Origin: Anaeroglomus sp964630775
Lineage (GTDB): Bacteria; Planctomycetota; Phycisphaerae; Sedimentisphaerales; Anaerohalosphaeraceae
DNA length: 64,000 nt
NCBI GenBank assembly: GCA_964630775.1
Contig: CAZVYY010000013.1
Location: 24,403-88,402, forward strand
Reading direction: 5' to 3'
Shown here: positions 7,255-17,069 of the stretch, in pieces
Position numbering within the stretch: position 1 is the stretch's first letter
Layout: the number at the start of each line of letters is the position of its first letter
Position numbers and translations under genes: made by a program
Notes under the pieces: generated by a model
Databases searched by the model: none
The model's input: the letters and a program-made list of their open reading frames with translations, nothing else
What the model was told of the DNA's origin: nothing

Positions 7255-8607
7255 ATGAAAGTGTTCATGCTCGGCTGGGAGTTTCCGCCGTTTATCAGCG
7301 GTGGCCTCGGAACAGCTTGTCACGGATTGACCAGGGCAATGAGCGATCTGGGCGTGGAAGTTGTGTTCGTTCTTCCAAAACCATTTCAGCAAACCGCGAA
7401 CAACCATGTACGCATGCTGACGCCTTTGCAGGTCAAGCCGCAAACGGTCACATCAACTCAAATTGCGACAAGTTTCGTACAGAAAGAGTTGAAACATGTT
7501 ACGTTTCATGCCATTAATTCTGCCCTGCAGCCCTATGCAACACCGCAGGTGTATCAGCAGCAGATAGAACAGCTCATCCATCAAAAGGCAACGCAGGAGC
7601 AGTTTAAAGCGATCAGCGGCATGGACGAGGTCTGCCATTGGCTCAGCCAGGAGCCCAGCACCATGGGGCAGCCCGGCCATTACAGCGGCGACATGTACAC
7701 CGAAGTACATCGGTACGCCGCCTCCGCAGTTCGACTGGCCATGCAGGAACAATTCGATGTCATACATGCTCATGACTGGATGACTTATCCGGCCGGCATT
7801 GCCGTGGCCGCAATATCCGGCAAACCCCTGGTTATCCATGTACATTCTACAGAATATGACCGCAGCGGCGAGCATGTCAATCCGATGATTTACGATATTG
7901 AACGCCGGGGAATGCATGCCGCCCGCAAGATTATCGCCGTAAGCCACATGACCCGCAACATCATTCTGGCCCGCTACGGCATTACCGGGGACAAGGTTGA
8001 AGTCGTTTACAATGGCGTCGAGCGTAACGGTGACGCCTCGCAATATAATAAAATCGGCATCCGCAGCGATGAAAAGATTGTCCTGTTCCTCGGACGCATT
8101 ACCATGCAGAAAGGCCCGGAATATTTCCTGATGTCCGCCCGCAAGGTCCTGGAGATCATGGATAATGTCAAGTTCGTCATGGCAGGTTCCGGCGATATGA
8201 TGCACCGCATGATCGAAATGGCAACCCAAATGGGCATCGGCGGAAAAGTGCTGTTTACAGGCTTTCTCCACGGCAAAGACGTCCAGAAAGTCTTCCAGAT
8301 GGCGGATTTATATGTCATGCCCTCCGTGTCGGAACCTTTCGGCATCGCTCCGCTGGAAGCCCTGAATTATGATGTTCCGGTGCTTATCAGCAAGCAAAGC
8401 GGTGTCGCCGAAGTGCTGCATCATGTATTAAAGGTCGATTTCTGGGACATCAACGAAATGGCCAATAAGATTCTGGCGGTTCTCAAATACCCCCCGCTGC
8501 AGTTAACTCTGCGCGAACACGGCAATTTCGAGGTTCGCAAGCTGCGATGGTCCGATGCCGCCCGGAAATGTATAAAAGTATATCAGGAGATGACGCAGGG
8601 CGGTTAA
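7255..8607 (+). CDS. GT4-family glycosyltransferase (glycogen synthase-like)
   Basis: A 450-residue GT-B fold retaining glycosyltransferase, probably extending alpha-glucan or glycogen chains. The N-terminus MKVFMLGWEFPPFISGGLG is the donor/acceptor loop shared with starch and glycogen synthases. HAHDWMTYPAG and VIHVHSTEYDRSG mark the end of the first Rossmann domain. The C-terminal domain has LGRITMQKGP and the nucleotide-sugar EX7E motif in SEPFGIAPLEAL. It lacks a signal peptide and is cytoplasmic. The GH57 gene starts 27 nt downstream and the debranching enzyme after that, which supports storage-glucan metabolism. The glucosyl donor (ADP- or UDP-glucose) cannot be told from the sequence. 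Confidence 0.88.
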   Translation: MKVFMLGWEFPPFISGGLGTACHGLTRAMSDLGVEVVFVLPKPFQQTANNHVRMLTPLQVKPQTVTSTQIATSFVQKELKHVTFHAINSALQPYATPQVYQQQIEQLIHQKATQEQFKAISGMDEVCHWLSQEPSTMGQPGHYSGDMYTEVHRYAASAVRLAMQEQFDVIHAHDWMTYPAGIAVAAISGKPLVIHVHSTEYDRSGEHVNPMIYDIERRGMHAARKIIAVSHMTRNIILARYGITGDKVEVVYNGVERNGDASQYNKIGIRSDEKIVLFLGRITMQKGPEYFLMSARKVLEIMDNVKFVMAGSGDMMHRMIEMATQMGIGGKVLFTGFLHGKDVQKVFQMADLYVMPSVSEPFGIAPLEALNYDVPVLISKQSGVAEVLHHVLKVDFWDINEMANKILAVLKYPPLQLTLREHGNFEVRKLRWSDAARKCIKVYQEMTQGG

Positions 8608-8634
8608 TCGCGCTGCCGGACAATAAGGATTGTT

Positions 8635-9855
8635 ATGCCGTCGGTTTGTTTCTACTTTCAAGTTCATCAGCCTTTTCGACTCAGGCATTATACGATTTTC
8701 GACAAGACACCGAATTATTTCGATGACTTTCGAAATGCGTCTATCTGTCGTAAGGTGGCCAACAAGTGCTATCTGCCTACGAATCGGCTCTTGCTGGATG
8801 TCATCCGCCGGTATGAAGGACGCTTCAAAGTCGCTTTCAGCCTGACCGGGGTGGTCCTGGAGCAATTCCAGCAGTTTTGCCCCGAGGTCATGAGCACTTT
8901 TGACGCCCTGGCACAGACCGGCTGCGTGGAGTTTCTGGCTGAAACCTATTACCACAGTCTGAGTTTTCTATACGCCCGCCAGGAATTCATTGAACAGGTC
9001 AACATGCAGATGCAGTTGATTCAAAAGCTCTTCGGCCAGACACCGCGGGTCTTTCGCAATACCGAGCTGATTTACAACAATCAGCTTGCCGAGACCATTG
9101 AGGCTATGGGTAAATTTGACGCCGTAATCACCGAAGGCGCCGACCATGTCCTGGGCCATCGCAACAGCAATTTTGTGTATCGCCCGCCAAACTGCAAGAA
9201 TCTCAAGCTGTTGCTGAAAAATTATTCACTCAGTGATGATATCGCGTTTCGCTTCAGCAATCGGCAGTGGAATGAATACCCCCTGATGGCCAATAAATTC
9301 GCTTCCTGGGTCAACCGTATCAATGGCAATGGCCAGGTTGTCAACCTCTTTATGGACTATGAAACATTCGGCGAGCACCAGTGGCAGGATACCGGCATAT
9401 TCGATTTTATGGCCCATCTGCCCCGGGAAGTGCTCAGCCATTCGGACAATGATTTCAAAACACCCAGTGAAGTGGCGGATGCCTATCCGGCCATGGATGT
9501 CGTCGATGTGCCGCATATCATCAGTTGGGCCGATACCGAACGGGATTTATCGGCATGGCTTGGCAATGCCATGCAGTCCAATGCTTTGCATGAAGTCTAT
9601 CGCCTTGAAAAGATGGTCAAGCAGACCCGGGACGACCAGCTTCTGGCGGACTGGAGAAAGCTGCAGACATCCGATCACTTTTACTACATGTGTACCAAAT
9701 ATTTCGCCGACGGCGATGTGCATAAATATTTCAACCCCTATGATTCGCCGTATGACTCCTACATCAATTATATGAATGTGCTGAATAATCTCAAGGCTCG
9801 CTGTGAACAGGCTCTGCCGGGGCAAGCCCCCCGGAATAGTCCCGAAGCACAGTGA
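8635..9855 (+). CDS. GH57 alpha-amylase / glucanotransferase-type hydrolase
   Basis: A 406-residue cytoplasmic GH57 enzyme acting on alpha-1,4-glucans. Conserved region 1 is FQVHQPFRL near the start (HQP). The likely nucleophile is Glu144 in FRNTELIYNN, and the general acid Asp241 lies in LFMDYETFGEHQW. It belongs to the short GH57 type (about 400 residues) found beside GT4 synthases and debranching enzymes, as in the Bacteroides cluster. It could be an amylase, a 4-alpha-glucanotransferase or a branching-type enzyme; the subfamily cannot be fixed by eye. It sits between its two partners with gaps of 27 and 36 nt. Confidence 0.9.
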   Translation: MPSVCFYFQVHQPFRLRHYTIFDKTPNYFDDFRNASICRKVANKCYLPTNRLLLDVIRRYEGRFKVAFSLTGVVLEQFQQFCPEVMSTFDALAQTGCVEFLAETYYHSLSFLYARQEFIEQVNMQMQLIQKLFGQTPRVFRNTELIYNNQLAETIEAMGKFDAVITEGADHVLGHRNSNFVYRPPNCKNLKLLLKNYSLSDDIAFRFSNRQWNEYPLMANKFASWVNRINGNGQVVNLFMDYETFGEHQWQDTGIFDFMAHLPREVLSHSDNDFKTPSEVADAYPAMDVVDVPHIISWADTERDLSAWLGNAMQSNALHEVYRLEKMVKQTRDDQLLADWRKLQTSDHFYYMCTKYFADGDVHKYFNPYDSPYDSYINYMNVLNNLKARCEQALPGQAPRNSPEAQ

Positions 9856-9891
9856 TGCGCGAATTGAATTGCTCAATAGAGTTTCGAATTT

Positions 9892-11919
9892 ATGACCAAA
9901 ACAAATAAACACGCACAAGGTACGACCATACAGTTCAACCTCAAGAACTCCCCGCTGGAGCTTTTGGTTGAACGTGAATGGCTGCTGACCAACAGTCGGG
10001 CCGGCTTTTCCAGCAGCACCCTGGCCGGCTGCAATACCCGCCGCTATCACGCCCTGCTGATTGGATCTCGCACCCCCCCCGCCAACCGCATCAAATCGCT
10101 GGCGACCTGTCTGGAAACCATTCACCGCGCGGACGGACGCGAATTCTCGTTCAGTTGCTTTGAGTTTGATAAGGCGTTTCACCCGCAGGGATATCAGTAT
10201 CTGACCGCGTTTCGAAAGGATATCGGCGTTCACTGGGATTTTCGGATGGACTTTGCAGCCCTGACCCGGTCGCTTTATCTGCTTCCGGACAGTGATACAA
10301 TAGCCCTGACCTACACTTTCACTGAAGTCAAAGAAGCGTTTGATTTTTCCATCAGGCCCTTTGCTTCGATGCGGGATTTCCATAGCCTTCAAAATGAATC
10401 CACCCATCTCTATTCGGTGTGGAATGACCAGGAAATCGCCATCCAGAATGACAGCGACCCCAACGGCAAACTGCTGCTGCATTGCGATTTGACTCGATTT
10501 GAGCAGCAGCCTCAGTGGTGGCGACGGTTTTTCTATCGCCAGGAGCAGCGCCGCGGCCAGGATTGCTTTGAAGACCTCTGGTCGCCGGGCATATTCACGC
10601 GGCGAATCGAAAAGCCCTGCCGGCTGACATTCTGGGCTGCATTTACCGACGACCTGGAGTCCAATAACAACCTGGATCAGATGGATATCGATATTGTCAT
10701 CGATAGTCTGCAGCTCAAACAGAAAGAACTGCTCAAAAAAGCCGACACAACCGACCCCATCTGCAGCCAGCTGTTTATTTCCGCCGGCCAGTTTGTGGTG
10801 GAGCGGATTATCGGCGATCGTCCTACCCCGACAATCATTGCGGGGTATCCGTGGTTCCTCGACTGGGGCCGGGATACCTTTATTGCTCTGGAAGGTTTGT
10901 GCCTGTGCACCGGGCAAACCCTGACCGCTGCCGGCGTGCTGCAAACCTTTGCCAAAGCCGTCAGTGAAGGCATGATTCCAAACCGTTTCGACGACTACGG
11001 CCACGGCGCCCATTATAACAGCGTCGATGCCTCGATGTGGTTTGTCCATGCCGCCTTTGCCTATTTACGAGCCACCGATGATCGCCAGACGTTCAGCGGA
11101 AAACTTCTTCCGGCCATCAAATGGATCGTGGACTCCTACCGGCGAGGAACACGCTTTGATATTCATGCCGACAAGGACAGCCTGATTTCCGCCGGAAACG
11201 CCGATACCCAGCTCACCTGGATGGACGCCAAATGCAACGGCGTTGTATTTACGCCCCGCTATGGCAAGTCCGTCGAAATTAATGCACTGTGGTACAACGC
11301 CCTGCGAAATCTGGAATGCTATTATCAGGATAAAAACATTGAGCAGACGGCCTTCTATCACACCCTGGCCGAAGAGGTTCAGAAAAGCTTTTCCAGGATA
11401 TTCTGGAATGAAAAATACAATTGCCTGTTTGACTGCATCCTGCCGGATGGAACCGAAGATGCCAGCATCCGACCCAATCAGATACTGGCCGTCAGCCTGC
11501 CGTATTCACCGCTGACCAAAGCACAACAGCAAAAAGTCGTTCAGGTGGTACAGGACCACCTTCTGACTCCGCACGGCCTGCGAAGCCTCAGCCCCACAGA
11601 CAGTCGATATGCCCCCCGGTATGAAGGAGGCCCCTTTGAGCGGGATTCGGCCTATCATCAGGGAACCGTCTGGGCGTGGCTGATTGGGCCTTTTGTCGAG
11701 GCGTATTTGCGTATCCACAGCTTCACGCCGGAGGCCAAACGCCAGGCCGATAAATTTTTGGAACCGCTCCTGACGCATTTTATCGAGGACGGCTGCATCG
11801 GCAGTATCAGCGAGGTCTTTGACGGCGACCCGCCGCAGAAACCCAAAGGCTGCTTTGCTCAGGCATGGAGTGTTGCCGAAGTCCTGCGGGCCTGGATGCT
11901 GATTCATAAAAGCAAATAA
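9892..11919 (+). CDS. glycogen debranching enzyme (amylo-alpha-1,6-glucosidase)
   Basis: A 675-residue protein with the two-domain architecture of bacterial/archaeal debranching enzymes: an N-terminal beta-sandwich (GDE_N, about 20-250, with GFSSSTLAGCNTRRYHALL) and a C-terminal alpha/alpha barrel (GDE_C, about 300-670). Catalytic-region motifs are GYPWFLDWGRDTFIALEG (about 316-334) and ERDSAYHQGTVWAWLIGP near the end. It removes alpha-1,6 branches from glycogen in the cytoplasm. It is last in the cluster and a weak hairpin follows at 11921. No signal peptide. Confidence 0.93.
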   Translation: MTKTNKHAQGTTIQFNLKNSPLELLVEREWLLTNSRAGFSSSTLAGCNTRRYHALLIGSRTPPANRIKSLATCLETIHRADGREFSFSCFEFDKAFHPQGYQYLTAFRKDIGVHWDFRMDFAALTRSLYLLPDSDTIALTYTFTEVKEAFDFSIRPFASMRDFHSLQNESTHLYSVWNDQEIAIQNDSDPNGKLLLHCDLTRFEQQPQWWRRFFYRQEQRRGQDCFEDLWSPGIFTRRIEKPCRLTFWAAFTDDLESNNNLDQMDIDIVIDSLQLKQKELLKKADTTDPICSQLFISAGQFVVERIIGDRPTPTIIAGYPWFLDWGRDTFIALEGLCLCTGQTLTAAGVLQTFAKAVSEGMIPNRFDDYGHGAHYNSVDASMWFVHAAFAYLRATDDRQTFSGKLLPAIKWIVDSYRRGTRFDIHADKDSLISAGNADTQLTWMDAKCNGVVFTPRYGKSVEINALWYNALRNLECYYQDKNIEQTAFYHTLAEEVQKSFSRIFWNEKYNCLFDCILPDGTEDASIRPNQILAVSLPYSPLTKAQQQKVVQVVQDHLLTPHGLRSLSPTDSRYAPRYEGGPFERDSAYHQGTVWAWLIGPFVEAYLRIHSFTPEAKRQADKFLEPLLTHFIEDGCIGSISEVFDGDPPQKPKGCFAQAWSVAEVLRAWMLIHKSK

Positions 11920-11920
11920 T

Positions 11921-11954
11921 ATCCGGCTTGCCCTTCCAATTACAAGCGGATTTA
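11921..11954 (+). terminator. probable terminator of the glycogen cluster
   Basis: ATCCGGCTTG pairs with CAAGCGGAT (11943-11951) with one bulged G, followed by a short TTT. Weak by its T-tract but well placed, 1 nt after the stop codon. Confidence 0.4.
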
Positions 11955-12035
11955 TCGAGACATGGCAATTCCGTATATGAGGCATCTGGCCGCAGATATC
12001 AGCATCATTGCCTCTGTCTGGCTGTTGGGCAGAAA

Positions 12036-12938
12036 TTAGACCTCGGATGAATTGCCGGCGGGCGGCTCTACACTTTTCGCTTCACCAGACTGGCGGTATT
12101 TTCGGTCCATCAAAAAATGGATTTTCTTAAATACCTCTGACGGCAGCCTTTTTCGCAGCATCGTTCGTGCCTGCCCCACAGTGGTTCGCTGGGTCAGATG
12201 AGTAATCACAATATACTGGTTATTCATCCGATCCAGCAGCGGCCCAAATTCATCAATATGCATATGACGCCCCGCGTCGGCCCGGTCGGTATGTTCATCT
12301 TCAAAAAAAGTGCACTCCGCAATCAGAATCTGGCTGTTGGCAACATAGTCCAGCAGCGAAAAATCCACGTATGAGGTATCTCCCAGATACGTAACGATCG
12401 GAATCTCCAGCGGGCTGTCTATCGCGACGCCCTTCTTTTTGAGCTGCACCAGCTCCGGCCCGCTAAGATCATGATATTCCGGCTTGAGTTTTTTCCGCCG
12501 CTCAATGACACAAAAACCGATGGATTCCCGCGTATGTTTGGTAGGAAACGCCCTCACAAACAGATTGGGTTTAACCTTATATTCATCCCCCGGCCGCATC
12601 GGAACCAATTGTGCCGGTATCCGGCTGCCATCCAGCCGTCCCCAGGCCTGCAATATCTGGTTCAGGGAATCGATCGTGTTCGGCGGCGTCAACACCACCC
12701 CCGGAGCCATCTTTAAAAAATTCCGATGCGACAGGTAATACGCAATCCCCGCCGCATGGTCCATGTGCCCATGCGTCAACAGGATATTTTGAATCGGAAT
12801 AATCTGATCCGGAGCCTTGCCGATGTCAAAACACACATCCAATTGAGGCATCCCAATAACCGATTCCTCACCGGCCACGGAATACCCCTGTAAATCAAGA
12901 CCATCCAACGTTATATGTGACAGATTATGACTGGACAT
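12036..12938 (-). CDS. MBL-fold metallo-hydrolase, RNase Z-like
   Basis: A 300-residue metallo-beta-lactamase-fold protein. The ATG at 12938 follows a GAGAGGTGAA site and is preferred to the TTG at 12950. The zinc motif is LTHGHMDHAAG; further ligand positions are plausibly the Asp in YLGDTSY and the His in IVITHLTQR, with AECTF in between, a layout like RNase Z/ElaC. It may be a tRNA 3' endonuclease or a related phosphodiesterase; the flexible exosite arm was not clearly recognised, so I keep the broad call. It is divergent from the DUF434 gene (107-bp gap). The C-terminal 15 residues are low complexity. Confidence 0.8.
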   Translation of the reverse strand: MSSHNLSHITLDGLDLQGYSVAGEESVIGMPQLDVCFDIGKAPDQIIPIQNILLTHGHMDHAAGIAYYLSHRNFLKMAPGVVLTPPNTIDSLNQILQAWGRLDGSRIPAQLVPMRPGDEYKVKPNLFVRAFPTKHTRESIGFCVIERRKKLKPEYHDLSGPELVQLKKKGVAIDSPLEIPIVTYLGDTSYVDFSLLDYVANSQILIAECTFFEDEHTDRADAGRHMHIDEFGPLLDRMNNQYIVITHLTQRTTVGQARTMLRKRLPSEVFKKIHFLMDRKYRQSGEAKSVEPPAGNSSEV

Positions 12939-13044
12939 TTCACCTCTCAATAATAGTTTATGGCCGCATAGTAGGGTATCTCGCTTTTCCTGTCAAATCT
13001 TTTTATTGCTTGCAGTTGTTCCCGCTGCGGATTACCATAAAACC

Positions 13045-13791
13045 ATGCCGGATACACGTTTACACAGAGGAAAAGCCCCGGAAGATGACCACTTATTCGG
13101 CCCCCAAATGCTGGATTTGCTGGGCCGGGCAACGGCGGATTTGTCATTACTGCTGAGCCGGGGATATGCCGAAAAAAGCACGCTCAAGCTGGTTGGAGAC
13201 CGCTACAGCCTGACTGCCCGGCAGCGTGTCGCTGTCGGGCGATGTGCCTGTTCAGACCAACAGCTTGCCGTCAGGAAGAAACACCAATACCCAATAGATT
13301 CTATCCAGAACAAAATCCTCTTATTGGACGGCTACAATATTCTCATCACCCTGGAATCGGCCCTGAGCGGAGGGTATATCTTTCGGGGACGCGATGGCTG
13401 CATCCGCGACCTGGCCGGAATTCACGGAACCTACCACAAAGTGAACGAAACCATTCCAGCCATCAAAATGATCGGGCAAGTACTGACAGAATTAAACCTG
13501 CAAAAGGCCGTCTGGTATCTGGACAGCCCCGTTTCCAATTCCGGCCGGCTGAAAACTATAATTCGCTCACTATTCCAGAATTGTCCGATTGAAAATGAGA
13601 TTCAATTAGTTCCCAATCCGGATAAAGAGCTTGCTGCGGCTGAGCACTGTATTGCCACCAGTGACAGCGTCATTCTCGACCAGTGCAAGCAGTGGCTTAA
13701 TCTGCCGCTCCTGCTGCTGAACTATCTTCAACAGCAGGGTTTATCCTTTCATCTCATTGATTTATCAAATACAGAAAATCCAGCAGCATAA
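13045..13791 (+). CDS. DUF434 / DUF5616 PIN-like protein
   Basis: A 248-residue protein; the frame is open from 13006 but the ATG at 13045 (MPDTRLHRGKAPEDD) is preferred. The N-terminal part, PEDDHLF to LVGDRYSLTARQRVAVGR, matches DUF434. The rest starts with LLLDGYNILITLESAL, a PIN/NYN-like strand and acidic pocket as in DUF5616; WYLDSPVSNSGRL and a late SDSVILD supply further acidic residues typical of metal-dependent nuclease folds. No catalytic role has been established that I know of. Divergent from the MBL-fold gene; a link to RNA processing is inference from the neighbour only. Confidence 0.75.
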   Translation: MPDTRLHRGKAPEDDHLFGPQMLDLLGRATADLSLLLSRGYAEKSTLKLVGDRYSLTARQRVAVGRCACSDQQLAVRKKHQYPIDSIQNKILLLDGYNILITLESALSGGYIFRGRDGCIRDLAGIHGTYHKVNETIPAIKMIGQVLTELNLQKAVWYLDSPVSNSGRLKTIIRSLFQNCPIENEIQLVPNPDKELAAAEHCIATSDSVILDQCKQWLNLPLLLLNYLQQQGLSFHLIDLSNTENPAA

Positions 13792-13830
13792 AAAAACTGC
13801 CCCAAAACCGGATTCAGGCTTCGGGGCAGT
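13790..13830 (-). terminator. terminator of the type II secretion operon
   Basis: Perfect 8-bp stem ACTGCCCC (13796-13803) and GGGGCAGT (13823-13830). On the minus strand it is followed by a run of T (13795-13790) that overlaps the stop of the DUF434 gene. It lies 37 bp beyond the secretin stop codon. Confidence 0.85.
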
Positions 13831-13866
13831 ACGAACGCAAAAAACAAGAGTGACTTGATTGAATCG

Positions 13867-16800
13867 TTAAAGCGCGTTTGGATCACTCATCATTATTCTT
13901 ACTTTTTCGGCCAGATCGTTAATAATCTGATCCCGCTGCTCAGAGTGTTTCTGGATAACCTCTTTGTGGTTGGCAGCCGAGGGCATTTCCCGACGCATGG
14001 TTTCATCAAACACATAAGGCGTTACAAAAACCAGCAGTTCAGTATTGGACAAACTCTGCTTTGTATGTGTAAAGAGTAATTCGCCAATCAACGGAATCTC
14101 ACCGAGCAATGGAACTTTATTGACCACTTTGTTGTCATTTTGTTCCAGAATACCACCCAGCATAATCGACTGGCCGTCTGACACAATCAGTCGGGTTGTG
14201 GTGTCCAGGTTCTTTCGAGGATACTGGGTGTTAATCAGAGTCAATAATTCCATTTCGGAGATATTCAGGTTGATTGTCATATCCACTGCTTTTTCCGGCG
14301 TAATATTGGGACGCACCCGCAGGGTAATACCTACATTTTCATAGGTATAGGTCCGACTGGTGTTGCTCAGATTTGAACTGTCGGACTGCTCCCCTTCGAT
14401 AAATGCAACTTTCTGGCCTTTGACAAAAATCGCCTCTTCGTTATCCTTGGTCCAGAGTGTCGGCTGGTTCATGATTCGTCCCTTGGTTTTGGTAATCAGA
14501 AAATCCACCAACGCATAGATATCCAGACTCGTATCCAGTTGCGTTCCATTGGGACCGCTGAAATCCTCAATATTTTCAAGAGCATTCAGGAATCGGGTCC
14601 CGTTAACTCCCACATCGCCGAAAGCCTGGGGATTGGAAGACAGCATCACACCCAGACTGCTGTTATCTTCCAGGTTGATTTCCACAATGACGACCTTAAT
14701 CATGACCTGCATGCCGGGCTGATCCAGCGATTCAATCATCCGGGTAATATCGTCCACATACTCCGCCGGCGCCATGACTAAGATGGCCTTGCTGCGCTGG
14801 ACCGGTACAAATCGGACCTTGCCAATCAGATTGCTCGGAGGCAGTTGGTCATCGGTTCGCTGCTGACGGGTCCACCAGGGGGTAATCGCCGACGAGGATG
14901 ATTCTGATGCACTGACTGCCGCGCCCTGATTTTCTGCATCATAACTGCTTAGTCCCTTGGCCGAACGTGGAATAGTCGTCGGCGTTCCCGCTTCATTGAA
15001 GATAGAGTTCAACTGGTCGCAGAGGGATTCGCAGTCGGCATATTTGAGCACAACCACATGAGGAACCTCCCCTCGTTCCTGCCCATCAAGCTGGTTGACC
15101 AGACGTTCAATCACCTCGTATGCTTCGGGAATCTTGCTGATAACAATCAGCTTCTTGGTGTCGGGAACCGGTTCAAACGTCAATAATCCATACAGGGACC
15201 CTACGATTTTCTGTTTGGATTCGGTGGAATCCCCCAGCAGCATCCGCATCAGGTTGCTGGATCCGGTACTGCTGTCTTCTGCACTGAACAGTTTATTGAG
15301 CAATTCGGCCATTTTCACCGGATCAGAATTCTGGAGTGTCAGAATACGGTATTGATCCCTCTGAATGTCCAGCGGAACATCCCATTCCTGCTCTATCTGC
15401 CGGGATATCTTCTCCATATTGAGTTCCGACGCAATTACGGTCACCTGCTTTTGCGTGGGATAGGATATCACCTTGACTTCATTCTTCGGATCAGTTCGAG
15501 TCCTGCTGTAATCATAGTATCCATAAGAACGGCTCGCAGCACTGGTCTGACTGTACAAGCCCTCAATATTCTGTTTAATCTGATCCGGATCGGCGTGTTT
15601 AAGCTTGAAGGTCCGCTCGACAAAATAATCGCCGCTGGGCAGGTCGATCTGGGCAATCATTTTCTCGACCATGGTGCGTCCCTCTTCATCGCCGAAGATC
15701 ACGATCTGCTTGGACGCCTCAAGTCCCTCGACCACAACCGGCGCCTTGCCTTTGACCGACGGCATGTCGCGCAGAGTTCTGTTGATCATCGTAACCACTT
15801 CGCCCACACTGGCGTAAATCACCGGCACCACCGTCTGCTGGGGGGATGCAATCTCGGCCAGGTCCAGTTTCTGAACCCATTCGGCAATGCGCTTCATATC
15901 CTCGCGGTTGGCCCGGGCGATAATCCATCGCTGCTTGGTTACAGGGATCAAACGAATAGGCGTTGTCGTGCCCTGAATGACAACCGAAGTTAATGTTTGT
16001 GCCTGGGCCCGTGATGAACCGCTGCCGGATCGTCCGGATGGCGATTGCCCCTGCTGCGATTGCGGCTGGGCAGTCCCGCTGCCGGTGGTACGCGTTGCCT
16101 GCCGAGCCTGATCACTCAGGATCAGTTCCATCACGGAAACAATCTCTTCCGGATTACCGTATTCCACCTCAAAAACCTGCTCCACCATCTGATCGGATTC
16201 TGGAATATCCAGTTCCTTGATAATCTTTTCAATACGAAGCAGATTATCGACGGTATCAATCACCGCAACCCGGCCGGTATTCTCATCGGCCATTGCGTAC
16301 CCGTGTTCGCCAACCAGAGGCTTGATCATTTCAACCAGATTGCTGGGCCGGTAGTTATACATCTGGAACCACTTTTCAACCATGCTGGTCTTGTCCTGAA
16401 CCCGGGCCAGCGGCTCATCCACCCCCAGGGTCGGTATCGCCCCGAGCTTGGCCGTCAGAATGGGACGCAGGATAATCCGCTGTTCCCCCTGATCGGCAAT
16501 CACTCCGCGCGATTGCAGCGCCATAAAGATTAAGCCCAGCGCCTGAGCACGAGTCACACGCTGCGGCGAATACACCGTAATCCGAGTCTGCATAATCTCA
16601 TCGGAAGACGGAATAATCGCCTTGCCGGTCCAGTCGCCCAGCATTTTAATAATGTTTCGCATCTCAACGTTATTGAGATTCAGCGATTCCATCGGTTCAT
16701 TGGGATCGCCCGGTGCTCCCATGGGTCGAATATCAAAACCCATACCGCGGGCAAACTGTTGTCCCCGTTCCATCATGCGCTGCCGCTCTTCCGGGGTCAT

Positions 16801-17058
16801 GGTCGAAAAATCGAATGAAAATCCACCGCCGGCACCACCGGCACCGCGCCGGCTGCCGCGTCCAAAACGCCCTTCTTCCATGGATCGCTGATTGGGATCC
16901 ATGGGACGCGGCGGATTGACATCCTGGGGACGTTCAACAGCCGTCGGAACAGCAGGCGTATTGACATCCTTCACTTCGGTCTGTGTTTCTGCGATAGTGA
17001 TGCATATCAGGGCTGTAATACCCGCGGCAATTCCAATACATACGTTCTTCAGTTTCAA
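13867..17058 (-). CDS. gspD: type II secretion secretin GspD
   Basis: A 1063-residue outer-membrane secretin, longer than the usual 650-750. The N-terminal hydrophobic segment (about 5-24) is a signal peptide without an obvious lipobox. A Pro/Gly/Arg-rich linker (about 35-105, with RGSRRGAGGAGGG) leads to an N0 domain (LNLNNVEMRNIIKMLGDWTGK), then several N1-type repeats, each with YGNPEEIVSVMELI- or KYADCESLCDQLNSIF-like helices. The C-terminal secretin domain has IMNQPTLWTKDNEEA and GGILEQNDNKVVNKVPLLGEIPLIGELLF. The extra length comes from additional N1 repeats and Ser/Gly/Gln linkers. It is last in the operon, 11 nt after the GspC-like gene. Confidence 0.93.
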   Translation of the reverse strand: MKLKNVCIGIAAGITALICITIAETQTEVKDVNTPAVPTAVERPQDVNPPRPMDPNQRSMEEGRFGRGSRRGAGGAGGGFSFDFSTMTPEERQRMMERGQQFARGMGFDIRPMGAPGDPNEPMESLNLNNVEMRNIIKMLGDWTGKAIIPSSDEIMQTRITVYSPQRVTRAQALGLIFMALQSRGVIADQGEQRIILRPILTAKLGAIPTLGVDEPLARVQDKTSMVEKWFQMYNYRPSNLVEMIKPLVGEHGYAMADENTGRVAVIDTVDNLLRIEKIIKELDIPESDQMVEQVFEVEYGNPEEIVSVMELILSDQARQATRTTGSGTAQPQSQQGQSPSGRSGSGSSRAQAQTLTSVVIQGTTTPIRLIPVTKQRWIIARANREDMKRIAEWVQKLDLAEIASPQQTVVPVIYASVGEVVTMINRTLRDMPSVKGKAPVVVEGLEASKQIVIFGDEEGRTMVEKMIAQIDLPSGDYFVERTFKLKHADPDQIKQNIEGLYSQTSAASRSYGYYDYSRTRTDPKNEVKVISYPTQKQVTVIASELNMEKISRQIEQEWDVPLDIQRDQYRILTLQNSDPVKMAELLNKLFSAEDSSTGSSNLMRMLLGDSTESKQKIVGSLYGLLTFEPVPDTKKLIVISKIPEAYEVIERLVNQLDGQERGEVPHVVVLKYADCESLCDQLNSIFNEAGTPTTIPRSAKGLSSYDAENQGAAVSASESSSSAITPWWTRQQRTDDQLPPSNLIGKVRFVPVQRSKAILVMAPAEYVDDITRMIESLDQPGMQVMIKVVIVEINLEDNSSLGVMLSSNPQAFGDVGVNGTRFLNALENIEDFSGPNGTQLDTSLDIYALVDFLITKTKGRIMNQPTLWTKDNEEAIFVKGQKVAFIEGEQSDSSNLSNTSRTYTYENVGITLRVRPNITPEKAVDMTINLNISEMELLTLINTQYPRKNLDTTTRLIVSDGQSIMLGGILEQNDNKVVNKVPLLGEIPLIGELLFTHTKQSLSNTELLVFVTPYVFDETMRREMPSAANHKEVIQKHSEQRDQIINDLAEKVRIMMSDPNAL

Positions 17059-17069
17059 GGCTTATCTCC

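Noticed and set aside
15352..15993. 213-codon open frame opposite gspD
   Set aside because: Antisense shadow of the secretin gene; Arg/His/Asn/Leu-biased composition typical of shadows.
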